The notes beneath the pieces were generated by a model. That model saw only the letters and a list, made by a program, of their open reading frames with translations. It had not been told where the DNA came from and ran no database searches. The translations under genes were made by a program, and so were the position numbers. This document shows, piece after piece, positions 1 to 14,329 of a stretch of 64,000 nt of DNA (its first letter is position 1; each line of letters opens with the position of its first letter). The DNA is from Aphelocoma coerulescens (lineage: Eukaryota; Chordata; Aves; Passeriformes; Corvidae), in NCBI RefSeq assembly GCF_041296385.1, contig NC_091014.1:47262078-47326077 (forward strand), read 5' to 3'.

Positions 1-3000
1 ATTGCAGGCAGGAAGTTCTATGAGCTGAGAAGGTGGCAGTGAAAACAGTTCTTCAACTGAATATTTTTTGTCAAAATTCTTAGATTTTTGTCAATATTTG
101 AAAATTAAAGATCATCCCAGAGAACATATTTAACAAGGTAATGAACAGTTATTTTTTAAATCAAGAAATATTTTAAACCCCCCAAAAATATTAATTATAG
201 AAATTTAGACACCCTTTTCTGTCCCTATATGTATTTATGTTATCCAGGGGACAGCTGGTAGCATGTCTTGCTAGAAAATAGCAGCAAATATCTTTTATTT
301 ACACTGCTTAGAACTGAATAAATGCTTTGTACTATATTGTGACAGCTGGAAAATATAATACATTTACCAAGCTGAAGATGAAGCCAGTCTTCTTCATTAA
401 CCATTTAAAAGTAAATGTAAATGCTGACACATTAAGTAGTATTTAGAGGTGTTTCATGTTCTACAGCTAAATCTATAAGTCACAGATTCTAATGAGATTT
501 CAGAAGAGCCATTCCTTTTTATTAAACTCTGTACTCTTTAGTATCATTTTGCCAAACAAACTGAGAAGTCTTATCTGCCAAAACTTTTAATTCAGCACAG
601 TTCTTCTTTCCTAGCATCTAGCAGCATCACCTTGGGAAATCTGGGATGACTGTGTAAATTGGAACAGTAAGTCTAGAGGAGGTTATTTTTCTTTAGCAGA
701 CTAGCCAAGGAAGGTGCAGGAAAAAAATCTTTTGAACAGGTAACATTTTGGGAAGTCACTCTACACTGACCTCTCGGTTCCTCTCTCTCTGGAGAGTAGT
801 TTGTAGTAAAATTATTTCTTGCAGAACAGCCCATTTCTCTTGGCTACATTGCTCGTTTTATTGGTTTTTTTTGGTTTTCTTTCCCATGGGGGAGATGGAG
901 AGAAGAAACTGTGATGGAGAAGATTAACAGCAGGACTAATTTCCATAAGCTAGAATTCACAGATGGCAGAGGAAAGTGGTGGATAGCCCCACTTTCACTA
1001 CTGTAGGGCACGTATGCACAGTATTAGTGTACGTGTATCTCATGCCTCTATTGTACCGTGGGTGCACATGAGAGATTTGTTTGCCACTTACTCCATTTTC
1101 CTATTTGAGCCAGGTCCTCACTGCTTTTCTATTTTGATACCCCTACTTCGGATAAATGCTCTAAACTTTTCTTTAAAGGACATAAACCGTTACAGAGCTG
1201 TATCCATATAAGAGGAAGAAAATACTTAGGATTAGTTTGGAATAAAGCTTTAGCCAGTCTGTTGGGATTATTTGTAATCCTCTATGTGAGATTTGTGTTT
1301 AAGGATAATACTTATGTGTATTTGAAGTTTTTTATTGTTCAACAGTGCTTACTCTGGACTTCTGTGATGACTTTTTCAGGCAGGTGTCTTTGCAGAACCT
1401 TCCCACTCAAGTTTTCAGCTTTAATGCAGTTACCAGCCATTACCAGTCATAACTATTTTAAAAGCTAAAGGCCATATTTAGTCTTCAGTGATGTGTGATT
1501 GAACCTAAAAATGAGTAAAATTCATATAATGTACATTCTATGGAATATGTAAGGCTATTTGTCATTTGAAAATTCTCTATTGTTATAAATTTGGGGGAGT
1601 TACATTGCTTCGAGGTGTCATTGGGAATGATCCATGGGATCATGTTGCAAAAGTGGTGGAATGATTTTACTTCCATGTTAGTTAGAAAATTGAAAGGGCT
1701 AATAAGACCTGCAATAGTTTGGCTTTTTAAAATTTACCACTATTCTACCCAGAAACTTTGCGAGTCTTCCAGTCAATTCAGCTGGAAAATGGAAATCTCC
1801 GTTTTTCAGTAATACTAAAGATACACTTTATAGATCAGGAGAGCATCTATCAGTTGGTCATGTTTAGAAAAACTGAGATTAGCAAAATGTATGTCCACAC
1901 ATTTGCACATTGCCAGCCAGTTCTAGACTATGCTGGTCCTGGGTTTTTTTTTTCAGTGAGGCTCCTTGTCTCTGGGATATTTGTAGTTCAGAATCATCTA
2001 CGAATGTGGATCATGAGTGGGAAATGCAATGATACCCATTTCATTCCTTAAGATTGAATTGGTAGCTTTGAGCAACACACACATAGGTGCTTAGTGATTA
2101 AAAACACCTTCAAAGACCCCCAACCTAACAAAATATCCCCAAACCCCACCCAACAAAACCAAAAACCAGCCAAGCTCTTTTGACTCCAAAATGGCCATCT
2201 ACACAATCCCATTTGCTTTCTGGCTGGTGTGTTTGCTATTTCTTTTACTACAAAGCTGTCTACAAGTGGACAGAGAGAGAAACTGCATGTCTGGCAGCAG
2301 TTTCCATTTCCACACTTTCTTAGTTCTGGCATAAGCCTCACTAGCATTCAGACTGAGAGGGGGATTTTAGCTGTCTGCTAGTGATAATGTTTATTTCTTA
2401 GTTTGTTTGATTCTTAATTGAGATATCAATTGAAGTGGCCCAAGCACAAGCACCTCAAGCCTTGTAGTAGCTTCTTTGTCTTCTAAAGCAGGTTGTATTT
2501 AGCTTGTGAGTGGGACTATGTGAAGCTCTGCTTGTCTTGTTTTCCCCAATGCAGTCCTATTTGAATTGGGTTAGAAAGAAGGCTCCCCCACAAAAGGAAG
2601 AAGGAGTCTGTTTATTTTGTAAAAATAAAGGTGTTGAATCTCTTCCATATGCATTGCATATGCCTTCTGCATACCAACCGTAGGACATTTCAGGCTTTCA
2701 AAAGTGAATTACAAAGATATCTTTGAAGTTGGAAGATATTTTAAAGTCTTTTAAAAAATGTTTCTGTGTTCTGTATGTTGGCATCTTAATTCTTTTCTGC
2801 ATTCCTTGTCATGCATTCCTCTTTCCTTCACCAGTAGAGGGTTTTATAGTGCATCTAGTCAAATGTCAGGAGGTGATGCACCACTGAAAGTGTGTCATGG
2901 AAATTTTTGTTAAAGGTCTGTTGAAAAATACCTGGAACAGCTGCAGGGAAGAAGCATTGTCTCATTCTCACTGTTTTTCTTGACTCATGAAAATCTCGTT

Positions 3001-4489
3001 TGGAGCTTTGGTGAGTTCAGAGAAATTCTGCCAAAACTGAGAAATGGCACATAAAGCCACAAAAATAAAGGTTTCCCCTTTACTGAAATATGCTCCTGAT
3101 GTGAGAAGAATATGAAGACATCTACTTATGGGCTGGCCAGTGGTGGCATGGGGTCAGCCCAGAGCCCAGGTCATCGGGCAAATTCATGGTTGCAGGTATA
3201 GGCCAAGAGAGACACACTTTTCATGTATCATATTGTGGCCAGCTGAAATGTCAGATCCCCTTCTGAACAGAGCCCTTACCTTTCCAGCTTGGCTTTGCAT
3301 GGGAACAGGCATTTATAATTAGCTCTGAAACCTGCCTTACTTATTGCTCAGAAGCTCAGCCATGTATTTAAATACCTGATTTTAAACATCTACATTTAAA
3401 ATACAACATATAGAATCAAATTAATATGAAAATTTTAAGTGATTTTTAGGAAAGGACCACACTAATGCTTTCCTAGATATTAATTCTGGAAGGTGTAAAG
3501 AGTGCACACCTGCAGCAGGTTATGAGGGCAGAAAACTCATAAAAGGTGTTGTGTCTTAGAAATTTGCCAAGTGCCAAACTTTTCAGGCTCTTACAAAATG
3601 GAACAAAAGCTGCCCATAACAAAAGCAAGAGCTCATCCTTCTTCCTAATTTTTCTGTTTAATTTACAGTCCATTAAAAAAAGGCTGGTCTGAAGCCCAGT
3701 GGTACCATCATTTTCCTCATGGTTGCTTCATTTTGAGGAAATCTCAGGATAATGCAGATAAAGAGAAATTCTTTGTTTTTGAAGCTTGTAGGAATAACTG
3801 CTTTTCCTTTTCTCTCCACCAGTTCCCTCAAGTGAACTTGATATATTTTCCCAAGGAACTAAATTAGCTGAGAACTGGAGTTTACTCTGGAAGAGCTTCA
3901 GAACTTCCCTTTTTTTGTTTCTCTAATGAAAAAATATTTGCTGCCTTTTTTTTTTTCTTTTTTCCAGAGGCACTAAGGATCAAAGGGAGCCTTTTGTTAA
4001 AATAAGAGGTTGTCCTGATGTTTAAACCAGATATTTTTTTCTCCTGCCCTGCTACTTACTGTGACATTGGCTGGCCACACCTACCCATGCCACTTGTTAA
4101 GAAATGCCAATTTTATACTTTTGCTGTGATTTGTTTATAGTCTTCAGAGTATTTTAGACTCCCTCAGACTCCAAATAAAGTATTTATTTAAATATACCAT
4201 ATGCTATTATCTTGAACTCCTTGTAGCATTACCGGATAAATCTGGCATTATTTTGTCCTCTGTGTATTTAGATTTTATTACATTGCAAGTTGTATTATCC
4301 TTATTACATGCACTGAGAATTCCTACTGTCTTTGCAGATACAGTTGTACTATCTCAAACTGTTGGAGCATAAATAATAGCAATACTGGCTTGCTTGTCCT
4401 CTCGATTCCTGTGCTTTTGACATTTAGTACCAATATACCAAATGATTTTTCTTCATTTTCCCCCTATTGATTAAATGAATTTGTCTTTA
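1..4489. other. AT-rich unique DNA, no gene recognised
   Basis: No open frame here resembles a known protein, and stop codons are dense in all frames. The only local structure is low complexity: a C/A-rich stretch near 2098-2172 and a T-rich run near 3946-3960. It reads as intergenic or intronic vertebrate DNA. A regulatory element conserved between species could be present but cannot be seen from one sequence. Confidence 0.6.
2098..2172. repeat. C/A-rich low-complexity tract
   Basis: This stretch is built almost entirely of short A and C runs (aaaacacc, accccc, aaatatcccc, aaaaccccaccc, aacaaaacc). On the minus strand it is T/G-rich. It has no fixed period, so it is low-complexity sequence and not a clean microsatellite. 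Confidence 0.6.
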
Positions 4490-4830
4490 TGCGGGTGTTG
4501 CTGTGGGGCAGGAAGATCTGACTGCTCCACCAGTGAAGGTTGGCTGGGAACCCCACATTGTAACAAGGCAGGTGACCATCACAACAAGGAGCCAGGGTGC
4601 TAAGGGACGAGTCAGGGCTGGCATTAGGTCTGAAGACAGTGGTCAGGGTCAGTGATTTCCCAGCAAGTCCACGGTGTGTTGGGACATGTGTCTGAAGCTG
4701 TGCCAGAAGGTCTGGGCCGGGGTGAAGACCAGGGTGGTGGGAGAGCAGGCACAGACAGTCACAGCTCACTTGCAGGGCAGCAGTGAGGTGAGCCAGTGGT
4801 ACAGTCCCAGCCAAAAGGCAGCTGGGCAAG
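4490..4830. other. GC-richer block of unknown origin
   Basis: GC is clearly higher than in the AT-rich flanks, with many CAGG/CCTG-type words and few long A or T runs. The minus strand is open for about 121 codons, but that frame begins at a non-ATG codon and has low-complexity Leu/Pro/Ser/His composition with no recognisable domain; low stop density follows from the base composition. The block lies about 165 bp from the CR1 fragment at 4995. It could be an old repeat or LTR-like remnant I do not recognise, or a local GC island. No flanking target duplication was seen. Confidence 0.4.
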
Positions 4831-4994
4831 AGCCTCCCTTCTAGTTTTCTTCATGATGATGCTTCTCAGCAGCATAGATGAATTTGGACTCAGCTGCTAA
4901 GCTGGACTTGGCTTAAAAACCCCCAGAAAGACGTGTTCAGGGCCCTCACAGTGGCACACATTTAATTTCTTCTCATTAGCCTGATTTCTTCATG

Positions 4995-5126
4995 ACAGGA
5001 TCATGGAAGGGCTAAGGTAGGAAGGGTTCTCTGGAGGTCATCTAAGTCCAGCACCTCTGCTCAAGCAGAGCCACCTAGAGCAAGCTGCCCAAGATGGTTT
5101 TAGGGTGTCTCCAAGGATGGAGATAC
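4995..5126 (-). mobile_element. CR1 LINE 3'-end fragment
   Basis: Read on the plus strand this is the reverse complement of a CR1 tail. In order come a decayed end (aggatcatgg), gaagggttctctggaggtca, then tctaagtccagcacctctgc, tcaagcagagccacctagag and caagctgcccaagatggt, ending near the phrase ctccaaggatggaga. This order of words is diagnostic of avian CR1 3' ends. Only about 130 bp remain, so it is strongly 5'-truncated as is usual for CR1, and several substitutions show it is not recent. Confidence 0.85.
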
Positions 5127-6143
5127 AATGCAATTAAAAGCTGTATTAGAACCTGAATCTTTGGTACCCGGGAACTAGTTAGCTCACTTCCAGCAACCAG
5201 ATGCTTGTAAGTGATGCATCCATGTAGTTTTTCTGTATTCACTATAGGGCAATATTCCCCAGCCCCTAACCACAGCTGGAAATGCCAAGCAAGAAGTGAA
5301 GGAGACAACAATGCATTTTCTCCTTCTCAGCCTAATTTTTTTTATGGTGTCTTCTCTTCCTTAGCATTGGGGTTCAAACATGTGGTGTCTTGAGTCTCTT
5401 TCACCTTCCACCCTCTGTTAGAGACCACTAATGTGAGGTTTTATGTGCAATGATGAGCTATCTGTGCATCTCCTTTCTTCGTAGCTGAGCTTAGAAACCC
5501 ATGTGATCAAGAAAAATATCAAATGTCAACTTTATATACAACACTAATCTTAAATGTTGAATAAATAGCCTCTTAACTCTTAGGACACCAGGTTACCAGA
5601 GAGTCAGATACATGTTTGTGGTTTTTCAGTTTTATTCTTTAGAAACTGAAAAGAAAGATTTGTTTAATTTTCTGTGAAAACAGATCCTGTTTGAGCTGTA
5701 TCATGTTCTTTTTCTGACTGTGTGCAGTCTGTTCCCAATGCCGTTTTATTTCTGCTTGCTGTCCCTCTTACAGTCCACACATCAGCCTTTTAGCCCATAT
5801 GCTTTCTTTGAGTGGAGTGGTTGACAACCTGTTAGACTTACCTTTGTAATTGGATGGAATGGGTCTTTATGTCAGTGTCAAACTTGATGTTTAGCCTGCT
5901 TTTGTCTTCAAATTATCTTTTTCTTGAAGACTTAACAAAATGACTATACAGTAACAGACAAAAATTAAACACTAAAAGCCACTGAGCATGGTTCCCAGCG
6001 TGGAAACTTGAGCATGTTTCTTTTTTTGCTTCCTTTTCCAGCCTTCATCCAATATTATGTAAGGAATTTGTTAGCTTATAAATAATAACAGGAATTAGAG
6101 AATGGATGTGCATTTATTTTTGGGAGGAAGATTTTAAATACAC

Positions 6144-6158
6144 TTTTTTTTTTTTTTT
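6144..6158 (+). repeat. Poly-T run (T15)
   Basis: An uninterrupted run of 15 T. It could be the reverse of a poly-A tail, but no retrocopy or target duplication was recognised beside it. Confidence 0.85.
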
Positions 6159-9100
6159 ATCTTTATACTTTTAATCAGGAAATTTATAAGTAAACAATTG
6201 CAATGAGTCACCAAAAAAAAGTCTGAAGGAAAAAATACCAAGGAACAAAATGCATGCTAGGTGCTAGAAAATTATGCTGGTTCAGAATTTCCCTTGTTAA
6301 AAAGCTGTTTTCCTGAACTTTGTGGAGGTGAATCCCTAGTAGTGGATTGTGTGAGATTGTGATGGGGTATTGTGCTGGGAATTTAGCTGCCATGGAATTT
6401 AAGTACCATTTCTTGTCCTGTACTGTAGTATTTTATCGTTGTAATCCTAGGCATAATGTATGTACACATTTTACTTCACAAATATGCTAGAAAAGTTTAG
6501 CTCTCCCACAGCTGTGAAAAAGCTATTTTAATCTTTATTCTTTCAACAGGCTCAGATTTCCATAAAAATAATGGTTATATCTCTTATAAAACTAAACTAG
6601 GGTGGGTGAGAATTGCTTTTTGTTTGTTTATTTTACCAGCATTTCATGTCTAGAGGAAGCATGGCATACTACTGGAATTTAATTGTTGAAAGGATTAGGG
6701 CACCTACAGTGTTTTGCTTTTACTAGCATCTATTTAACTCCTGCATAAATTTGAAAAAAATCAACTTGTTAAAAGCTCAACCCCTCTCCTTCCAGTAATG
6801 TATGACTTGCAGTATGAAAGCCTTAAAATTGAGGTTTGAGATTGAAATTTCAAATGCTTAAAAAAAGAAAAAAAAAGGAAGAACTAAAACGAAGAGTTTT
6901 TCCTAAGTAAATAAAGAAAATGCTTTAGGCAAAAGTCCAATTTAAGAAAGCAAGCCAAAAATTGACAGTTCTCATTTAGGAAATGTTTTCTAGACAAAGA
7001 ATTGATGTTCATTTAAACAAAGCCACAATTCCTTTGGAGACAAGGTTGTTTTGACAAACCATTTTAATGTTATGACAGCAAACTTTTAAAAATGAAATGC
7101 TTCTCAGATGGCATCCTTACAGATATCTGGCAATGATTTATGAAGCTATTGTGGTGTTGTTAGTTAACCAAAAATTAATACTTGTCTAGCAGTAAAAGAA
7201 AGAATTTGCATTCATTATCATTAATGCTGGTATAATTTTAAAATGGAAGAATGTTTGAATGGTTTTATTCCACACTGTTAAATCCAATCTCAATATCTTG
7301 ATTGTTTGTTTGTTTAATTATACTTAGATTAAATTCAAAACAGCCAGCTGATCTTAGCAGCTGGTAAATATTTACTGCTCATTTGCCAAATTCCTCAGAG
7401 CACAAATTTTTTGCTTTTTCTGTGTCCTAATACTTAATGGGTAAGAACTCATTCCTCAAAAATTGCACTGTAGGAAGTAGCAGGGGTGGCAGGGAGCCTA
7501 GACATTCTAGATACTGCTCTTGCGTATAAAAAATATATGTGGAAATTTTAGGAACATTACAGGGCTGGATGATCTGTATGTTGAACATAAAACCTGTCTC
7601 CCTTGAATATGCACCAAGACTTGAGAGAACAGGTGGTAGCTATTAGTGTTTTTACTGGGGTGTACCTGTGGCCATGCTTGTTACAGCTCTGCTTAGCACA
7701 GCTTCATCAAACAGACTCAGTATTTAGGAAGCAATAGGAATATTGGAAGAGATGTGAAGCTCTATTTGTGTGCTGAATCAGTAGGAATCATACAACAGTG
7801 AAAGCCACCTGACATTTGCTTTAGAAAGTGCAGAGGAAAGACATTTACTTTTTGAATCATCTATCAGCCATTGGGGTGTATGGATGTATCTGTTCTAGGA
7901 AAATGTGATGGAGTGTTGTTAACCAGTAAAAAGTGTTTTCAGGAAGTGGCAAGGACTGTGTCTTGGGCTATTGCACAGCACAACTCCAGACACATGTCCC
8001 ATGAAGAAAAAGTATATTTGAGAGGTGTGTGGCCTAGAAAGAAAAATTTAGAAGAGAATGTAATTGATCATTGAATTCCAGTAAACCATAAAACTCTAAG
8101 CATATGCAGAGGGATGTAAGTGCATATTTTTTTCCATTTTGATAAAGAATAAAATTCATGTATGGAATTTAAGGGGCAAAAACATTCTGTCAAGAAGTAA
8201 AATAGTCTGCTTGGCTCCTGAGCAGAAAGAATGTTTCATGAACTTGAAATTTATATTGCATTATTTGTGGTGTGGTTTTGTTTTGTTTTTTTCCCTACCC
8301 AATTACTTTTTGAGTTGGAGAGCAGGTTTGGAACTTGATTAGGTGTTTTTAACAGAAAAAGAAAAAAATACACTTATTTACAGTCAAGTTATGAATTATA
8401 TGAAGTAAACAAACTGAAAAGTCTAGATGAACTTCTAAAAGTTTTAACAGTGTACCTCGTCTTACCTGCAGTACTATTAGATGTTGCTTTCAGCACCTCT
8501 AATTGGAAATACATAAAAAAATCTAGCTTTCTTAACAAAGGGAACTTACACTTTACAGTATGTCTTGGAATTCAAGAGTCTGTATTTAAGTGGGATAGAT
8601 ATTTTGGGGTCTTATTAATATCATCTGGAGTTGTACATTAAAAAGAGAAAGGTAAACAGTTCCCAGACATTATGGTGTGATAAATAATGAACAGAGGGAA
8701 AATGGATCTCTCTCTCCTGTGGTATTTTCCTCAGTAAGGGAAGCACAGGATATTTTGAATTATTAATGAACTCCTATATGGTATTGACTGAGTCCAGTAC
8801 CCTGTCTTGCAAACTTTTTTGGTTTATTTTACAACATGCATCTCCTTTCGTAACAAGGTTATTTACTTTTGCCAGCTTGCTTAATTCTGGGTGAATCTGG
8901 CTATTGGCAAACTCAGAGGAATGGTCATAGGGAAATGAAGGGTTACTGCCTTGGCTTAATATTTCATAAAAGAGTGAATTTCCTCTGAGAGCATGAAATT
9001 TCAGATCCTGCCTCTAAAAATGTATCTACAAAGAAACTTTCACTGAAGCATTCATTCAGAGTGGTTTTTTTCCTCTTCTCCCTTTCGCTGTTTCTTTCAT

Positions 9101-12100
9101 AATGATATGTTAATGCTGATCCTGTTCTCCTGACTGGCATGTCAGTGCCTCAAGGCATTTGGGTATGGGTTGTAACACTAGTAAATTGCCACATGTATGG
9201 AAATTGCCCATTTGCCACCAACAATGTATCAGAGAGGCAGCAGGAGGTCCTCACTTCCCTTCATATTGTGCTCTTAAGTTAATGCTTTTATTAGCAGGGA
9301 ACTGTGAAGAGGAATAGCAGGTTTTATTCTCAGGCTATTTTGCTGTGAGCTTTGCTGTCAACTTTTGCAGTGCTTTTTGGCACAGTCTCAACATTCAGTG
9401 ATAACCACTTAATTAGCATGTGTTTAAAAGCTAGTTTTGGAATCAGGATACTGTATTTCGTGGCCTGTTTGAATTCATGTTGCTTGCAAACATAATGTTT
9501 TCAAAAATACATGTGTAAAAGGTCATCATGAAAACCGGGTGTGTTGATTTACCTGAAATAAGGTATCTTTTACAAGTGTTTTATATGTATTTAATACTTT
9601 TTAAGTTAATGCTGTGCATTGACTTTTTAATGTAGTAACTAGACAATACCAATGAGTTCATTTTTATAATTGGGTTTTATTCTTTTGTATGTCTTTCTGA
9701 GAAAAAAAGTTCTTCGAAATGATAATTTACCAGTGTTACAATTTGAAAATTTTATATAAAAAACCACCTCAAAACTCTAACAAAATAGATGAATAATTTG
9801 AATTGCCCCAGATTTTTATATAACTAGTGTGATTTTACTGCTTCAGACAAGGAGTAGTGAAACAGAGGTCCTCCTAAAGCACTTCATTACATAAAAACTG
9901 TAATTAAGCAGTGGCTAATGTTTCATTATATAATTTATTTTCTCCTATGAAACTCATTTGTTTATTATACAGAAAATATGTGATTGTGTTGTGCTAATTA
10001 TTTTCTAGGTAGCAAAAGAATATGCTGGTAGAGGGGAGAAGTTATATACTGGCCTTAATGTCATCTTCTGGTGTAGTTTTCAGAATGAGTTTGGATTTTT
10101 AAACAGACGAAACAACAGTGATGTACTTACTATGTAGACCATTGGGAGATAAATAACAGAATTTATCCATACCTGTCTAATGGAGCAAAAAGGGATTTCC
10201 ACTTGCAAAATACTGTTAGGATGGCTAGTCAGGAAATCACAGAGATCCAGAGGGAAAAATAAATGGTCAGAAATGTCAGAGACATTCTTATGGCAGATAA
10301 AAACCACAAAAAAATAGAAAATTGGTAGAGATCCACCTGAAAAGAAGGCACAGTAATGTATTATATAAAGGAAATGATAGCAGAAAATTAAAAAATGGGA
10401 GTTGGTTAAAGTCTCTTGTTAATCCAGGGCAATGTGAAAGCCTAGAATAATAAATTTGTTTAAAATCTTCCACATAGACAAAGATTAATTTGGAATCAAT
10501 AATAAGTTGTAGTATAATCCCTTTTAAGTCCTTTGCACACTCACATGTCATCTAAAAAGTTTTCTCAGAATGTTTGAGAGGGTACTTCTGGAAAAGTTAA
10601 TTATATTATTAGAAATATGATAAGTTATAGTTAGCATGGAACCCGGAGATCTCTGTATATTACTAATGTAGAAAGAAAATTGTATCTAGGATAGCAGGTT
10701 TTGTTTAATAATTTGGAGGATGAGAGCATAGAGACTGTGAAAAATCCTTGCTTAATGCTTAAAATGTTGGATGATCTGTAATCTGAAAGAACTGACATGC
10801 AACAAAAAGTAAAGTGTGTGAAGATAGAAATATCTTTTATTCTCTTGGAACTGCTGGAAGAGGAACAAACAGGGATTTAGTGTGCATAGTACCTTCCACA
10901 GACCTCTAGCGCTCTGCACACTTGGCAGATGCTCTACTATTAGCACAGAAAACACAAAGAGAACAGCTGTTGTGGTTGGATGCTGGAGTACATGTTTATG
11001 TATCAAGGCACTGTTCCTTTAAATGTTTGGGCAGACACACTGTCTAATTATGATCTAATACAACCAAAATAGCAAGGCCGGTAACTATTAGGTTTCCTCT
11101 GTAAACTGGTATTGACACCTTCATGTGCCCCATGTTGATGTTTGCGTCCCTCCCTTTCTCATCATGTTTGAGTGTTAATATGTTGTGTCTTTGGAGAACA
11201 GGAGGCATTCCTGTGGAGCTGGTGGCTTCAGGGAGGTGCAGAAGGCCACTTAGTGGCCAATGTAATTGTATTCACATAAACAGTATCTTTGGCATATCTG
11301 TAGAATAAACCAAAGATCTCTTCACATGACTTATTAACAGTGAATGGACCAGCCCTGGAAGTGTGGTATATGTCCCTGTTAACGTGGGTCATGACAGGTT
11401 TCTCACAGTTCCAAGAATGGGAATCTTTCTTACATGATGCTGTTGCTGTTTGTGAAAATGATGTAATTCCTGCACACCGGCCATCTTCTTGCACTAGGCT
11501 TGCAAGTTTTGGTAAAACCAGCAGCTGAATCATGCAGTAGGTGTTTTGCTTTGCCTTTTCAGGGTTTGTAATGTCACTGCTGCCAGTGAACTATAATCTG
11601 CCTGCATTAAATGCTGTAAAACATCTCTATTGCCCTCCATTGTCACCTTTCCATCAGTTGCAATAGCAAAACCAGGAGGCATTTATGCACCAGAGTCATA
11701 ACATGGGTTCAGCAGAAAGAAATAGAAGGAATTTATGTAGGCAAAAATGTCCATTCTAAATGTGTCTGTGAGCTAAAAATATCTCCCCTCAAACAGGGCA
11801 AGCAAGTTCTCTATGAAAGCATCCTAAGTCAAATCATTGGCTTGAAAGAGTGAGGAGCACATTGAGAGAGATCCCTAGGAATCCTAGCAACAAGCCTGTC
11901 ACCTAAGATATCTGCTTGATGCAATTACACAGGTGTGGGTTGAGTGCTTCTCTGCAATATATCTGTTCAGAGGTGAGCTTGCTAATTCTGGATGTTTATT
12001 CTCAGTTAAGTACATATCCTCCTTAGGTATAACATCTGCATAATTTCCTTATCTGTAAATAAGGGATGTTAAAATATCTTTCAAGGTTTGCGGCAAGTTT

Positions 12101-13366
12101 TTCCACTGGTGCTTTCTTCTCAGTTGGTCAGAATTTTGACATCAGATTTGCCTGAAATTTTAGTTCTTGATCAAGATTATTCTTATTTGTTTAATAGCGT
12201 CAGTGTTATTGTTCAGGTAAAATCTTTGGCCCTTTGTACTTGTACATTGCTGAACATTGATAAATCAAAGGTTTTGTTGTTGAAAAGGCTGTATTTCTGT
12301 TAGTTTTCTATACAGAACCAATTACTTTGGGGCTTTTAATATGATGATGAACACAACAAAGTTGTAGACCATAGTATTGCAAATATTGGAGGCGCACAAA
12401 AATTTGAAATTATTTGAGTCTGTTCTGTCATATGAATGATAATAAACAAAAGCAACATTCTCTCTTCCCTCTTCTCTCCATCACCAAAACAGACTAATGT
12501 TAGACTCCCCAAACTCCTTACAACTAGGAAGTCAAACAGAAGCTTATTTTGTGACTCAGCTCTGTGTTATTTAGGCTACAGAAGCAAGATTGCTGCTTCA
12601 TTTTAGTGACAAAGCAAAATAAACCCCAGCTTTAGAAATGCAAGTGGACAAAACCCTATGTGAATGAAACACTAGGGCTAAACTATCACCACCTAAAAAT
12701 AAACCACATCCTATAACACAGAAATGATCTTCAATCAGCTTTTCAATACATTCTGTTTTCATACTGAGCAATGGGAGATGTACCTCTAGTAGGCCTTGCT
12801 GGGGAAAAAAAAAGAATCCAAAAAACCTCTGTAAATGACCGAGAACTTTAATTGGAAGAAGAATGTCAAAGGCTTTTTTTCCCCCCACTAAATCTCTGGT
12901 TTTGCAGGACTTTTGAGGTAAATAAAAGCTTTATATAGCAATGCTATGAAATAGTTTGAATATTCTAGAAACCTGAAAATGTAAAATGAAGATATAGTAG
13001 AGTGTGATTTGTAGCTGAAATTTAAAGTAAATTTATTATGTTTATTCTACTGGTTATTAAGAAGCAGCAACAGAATAGGTTCATACTGAGAGGATGAATG
13101 TATTGAATTAATGTATGAATCTTAGGAGATTAGTGGATATCATTATACAATTGGTTGCAATTTTTCATTTCCTAGTGGTCTTTAACAACAGATTTTTTCA
13201 AACTATTCTTTATAATTTCATTATAATAGCAGAAAATTACTATTTAATTTTTAATTTTCCTATTTTTGTTTTCCACTCCAATCTATTTTCACTTTTCTAA
13301 GAAAAAGAGAGAAAAGAGTGACCTACAAAGGAAAAATTGTGACTTTTTGCTTATTAACAATGGCAA

Positions 13367-13382
13367 TTTTTTTTTTTTTTTT
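13367..13382 (+). repeat. Poly-T run (T16)
   Basis: An uninterrupted run of 16 T in AT-rich DNA. No retroposed copy was recognised next to it. Confidence 0.85.
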
Positions 13383-14329
13383 GTTAACAGTTGTAATGCA
13401 AATAAGGTTTCATTTAGTCAGTTCTCTCTTTTGTCGTTGACCAGAAAGACGAAATGAACCTTTCCTTTATGTTTCTGAAATGAATGTGTATTCAAACCAG
13501 GAACGGTATTCAAAGTGTGTTCTTCTGTAGCGTTTCTTTCTATGTGTCTTTAAGTAAAATTCAAGAAGAAAATGTGCTTTGTCTTTAAAGCCTACTAGAT
13601 TTTGTTTTGCATCTAGTAATGTTAGTATAAAGTGGATGCTCAATCTTTTATTAAGGTTTTGTATCCAAGTATAGTTGTGAGGACAGTTTTGCCTATGTAA
13701 TGTGTCTGCTGGATTTTACTGTCTGTGCATGGGCAAGGCAGTGGTGAGGGTCAGGCTTGATTCCAGGTTAAGGGGTGAGTGTTGGGTGACTGTGGGTTGG
13801 GTGGTGGATTTCATTTTCTTCCCTCTAAGCTCCAGGCTGGCTCTTGTACTTCTTGTCAAATGCTGCACAGCACTGACAGTTTTGTCAACAGCTTTTATGT
13901 TCTGGAGGCTTTTGCTCTTTGTTATTGATACTTCTCAAGACAGACTTTGAGCTATTTTTGAGTAGTATCAAAATGTTTGTACTGTTCTTCAGATGTTCAT
14001 TTGTCAAAAATACACTGTCTGTCAAAAGCCTCTTTAGGATCCTGGTTTCTTCCATTTTCATTGCTTGCCCAGCCTGGTGCCGATTGGAAGTGCATGAGGT
14101 TTTGGCATTAGATGGGCTGCTATGCAAGAGAACACAAATTTTAGTCACATCCTGTTTGTCACCTGCAGTCCACTGCAGACAGCACACCTGACATTATCCG
14201 AGTTCTCAGGGAAGAGTTACAGCCCAAAGCTGTAAAGGAAGCTATAAAAGAAGCAAATGACACCTGCTTGTTGCAAGAGTCTTTCAAGTACCCAATCCCT
14301 CAATGACTCTATATGTGATAACATTACAG

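Larger units (their letters stand above)
5127..14329. other. AT-rich unique DNA, no gene recognised
   Basis: About 9 kb of AT-rich sequence with no recognisable coding region, RNA gene or interspersed repeat. It contains a T15 run at 6144-6158 and a T16 run at 13367-13382. Open frames are short and mostly start at non-ATG codons. The AT-rich part around 9890-10010 has several TAAT/ATTA words of the homeodomain type, which alone is weak evidence in DNA of this composition. Confidence 0.55.
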
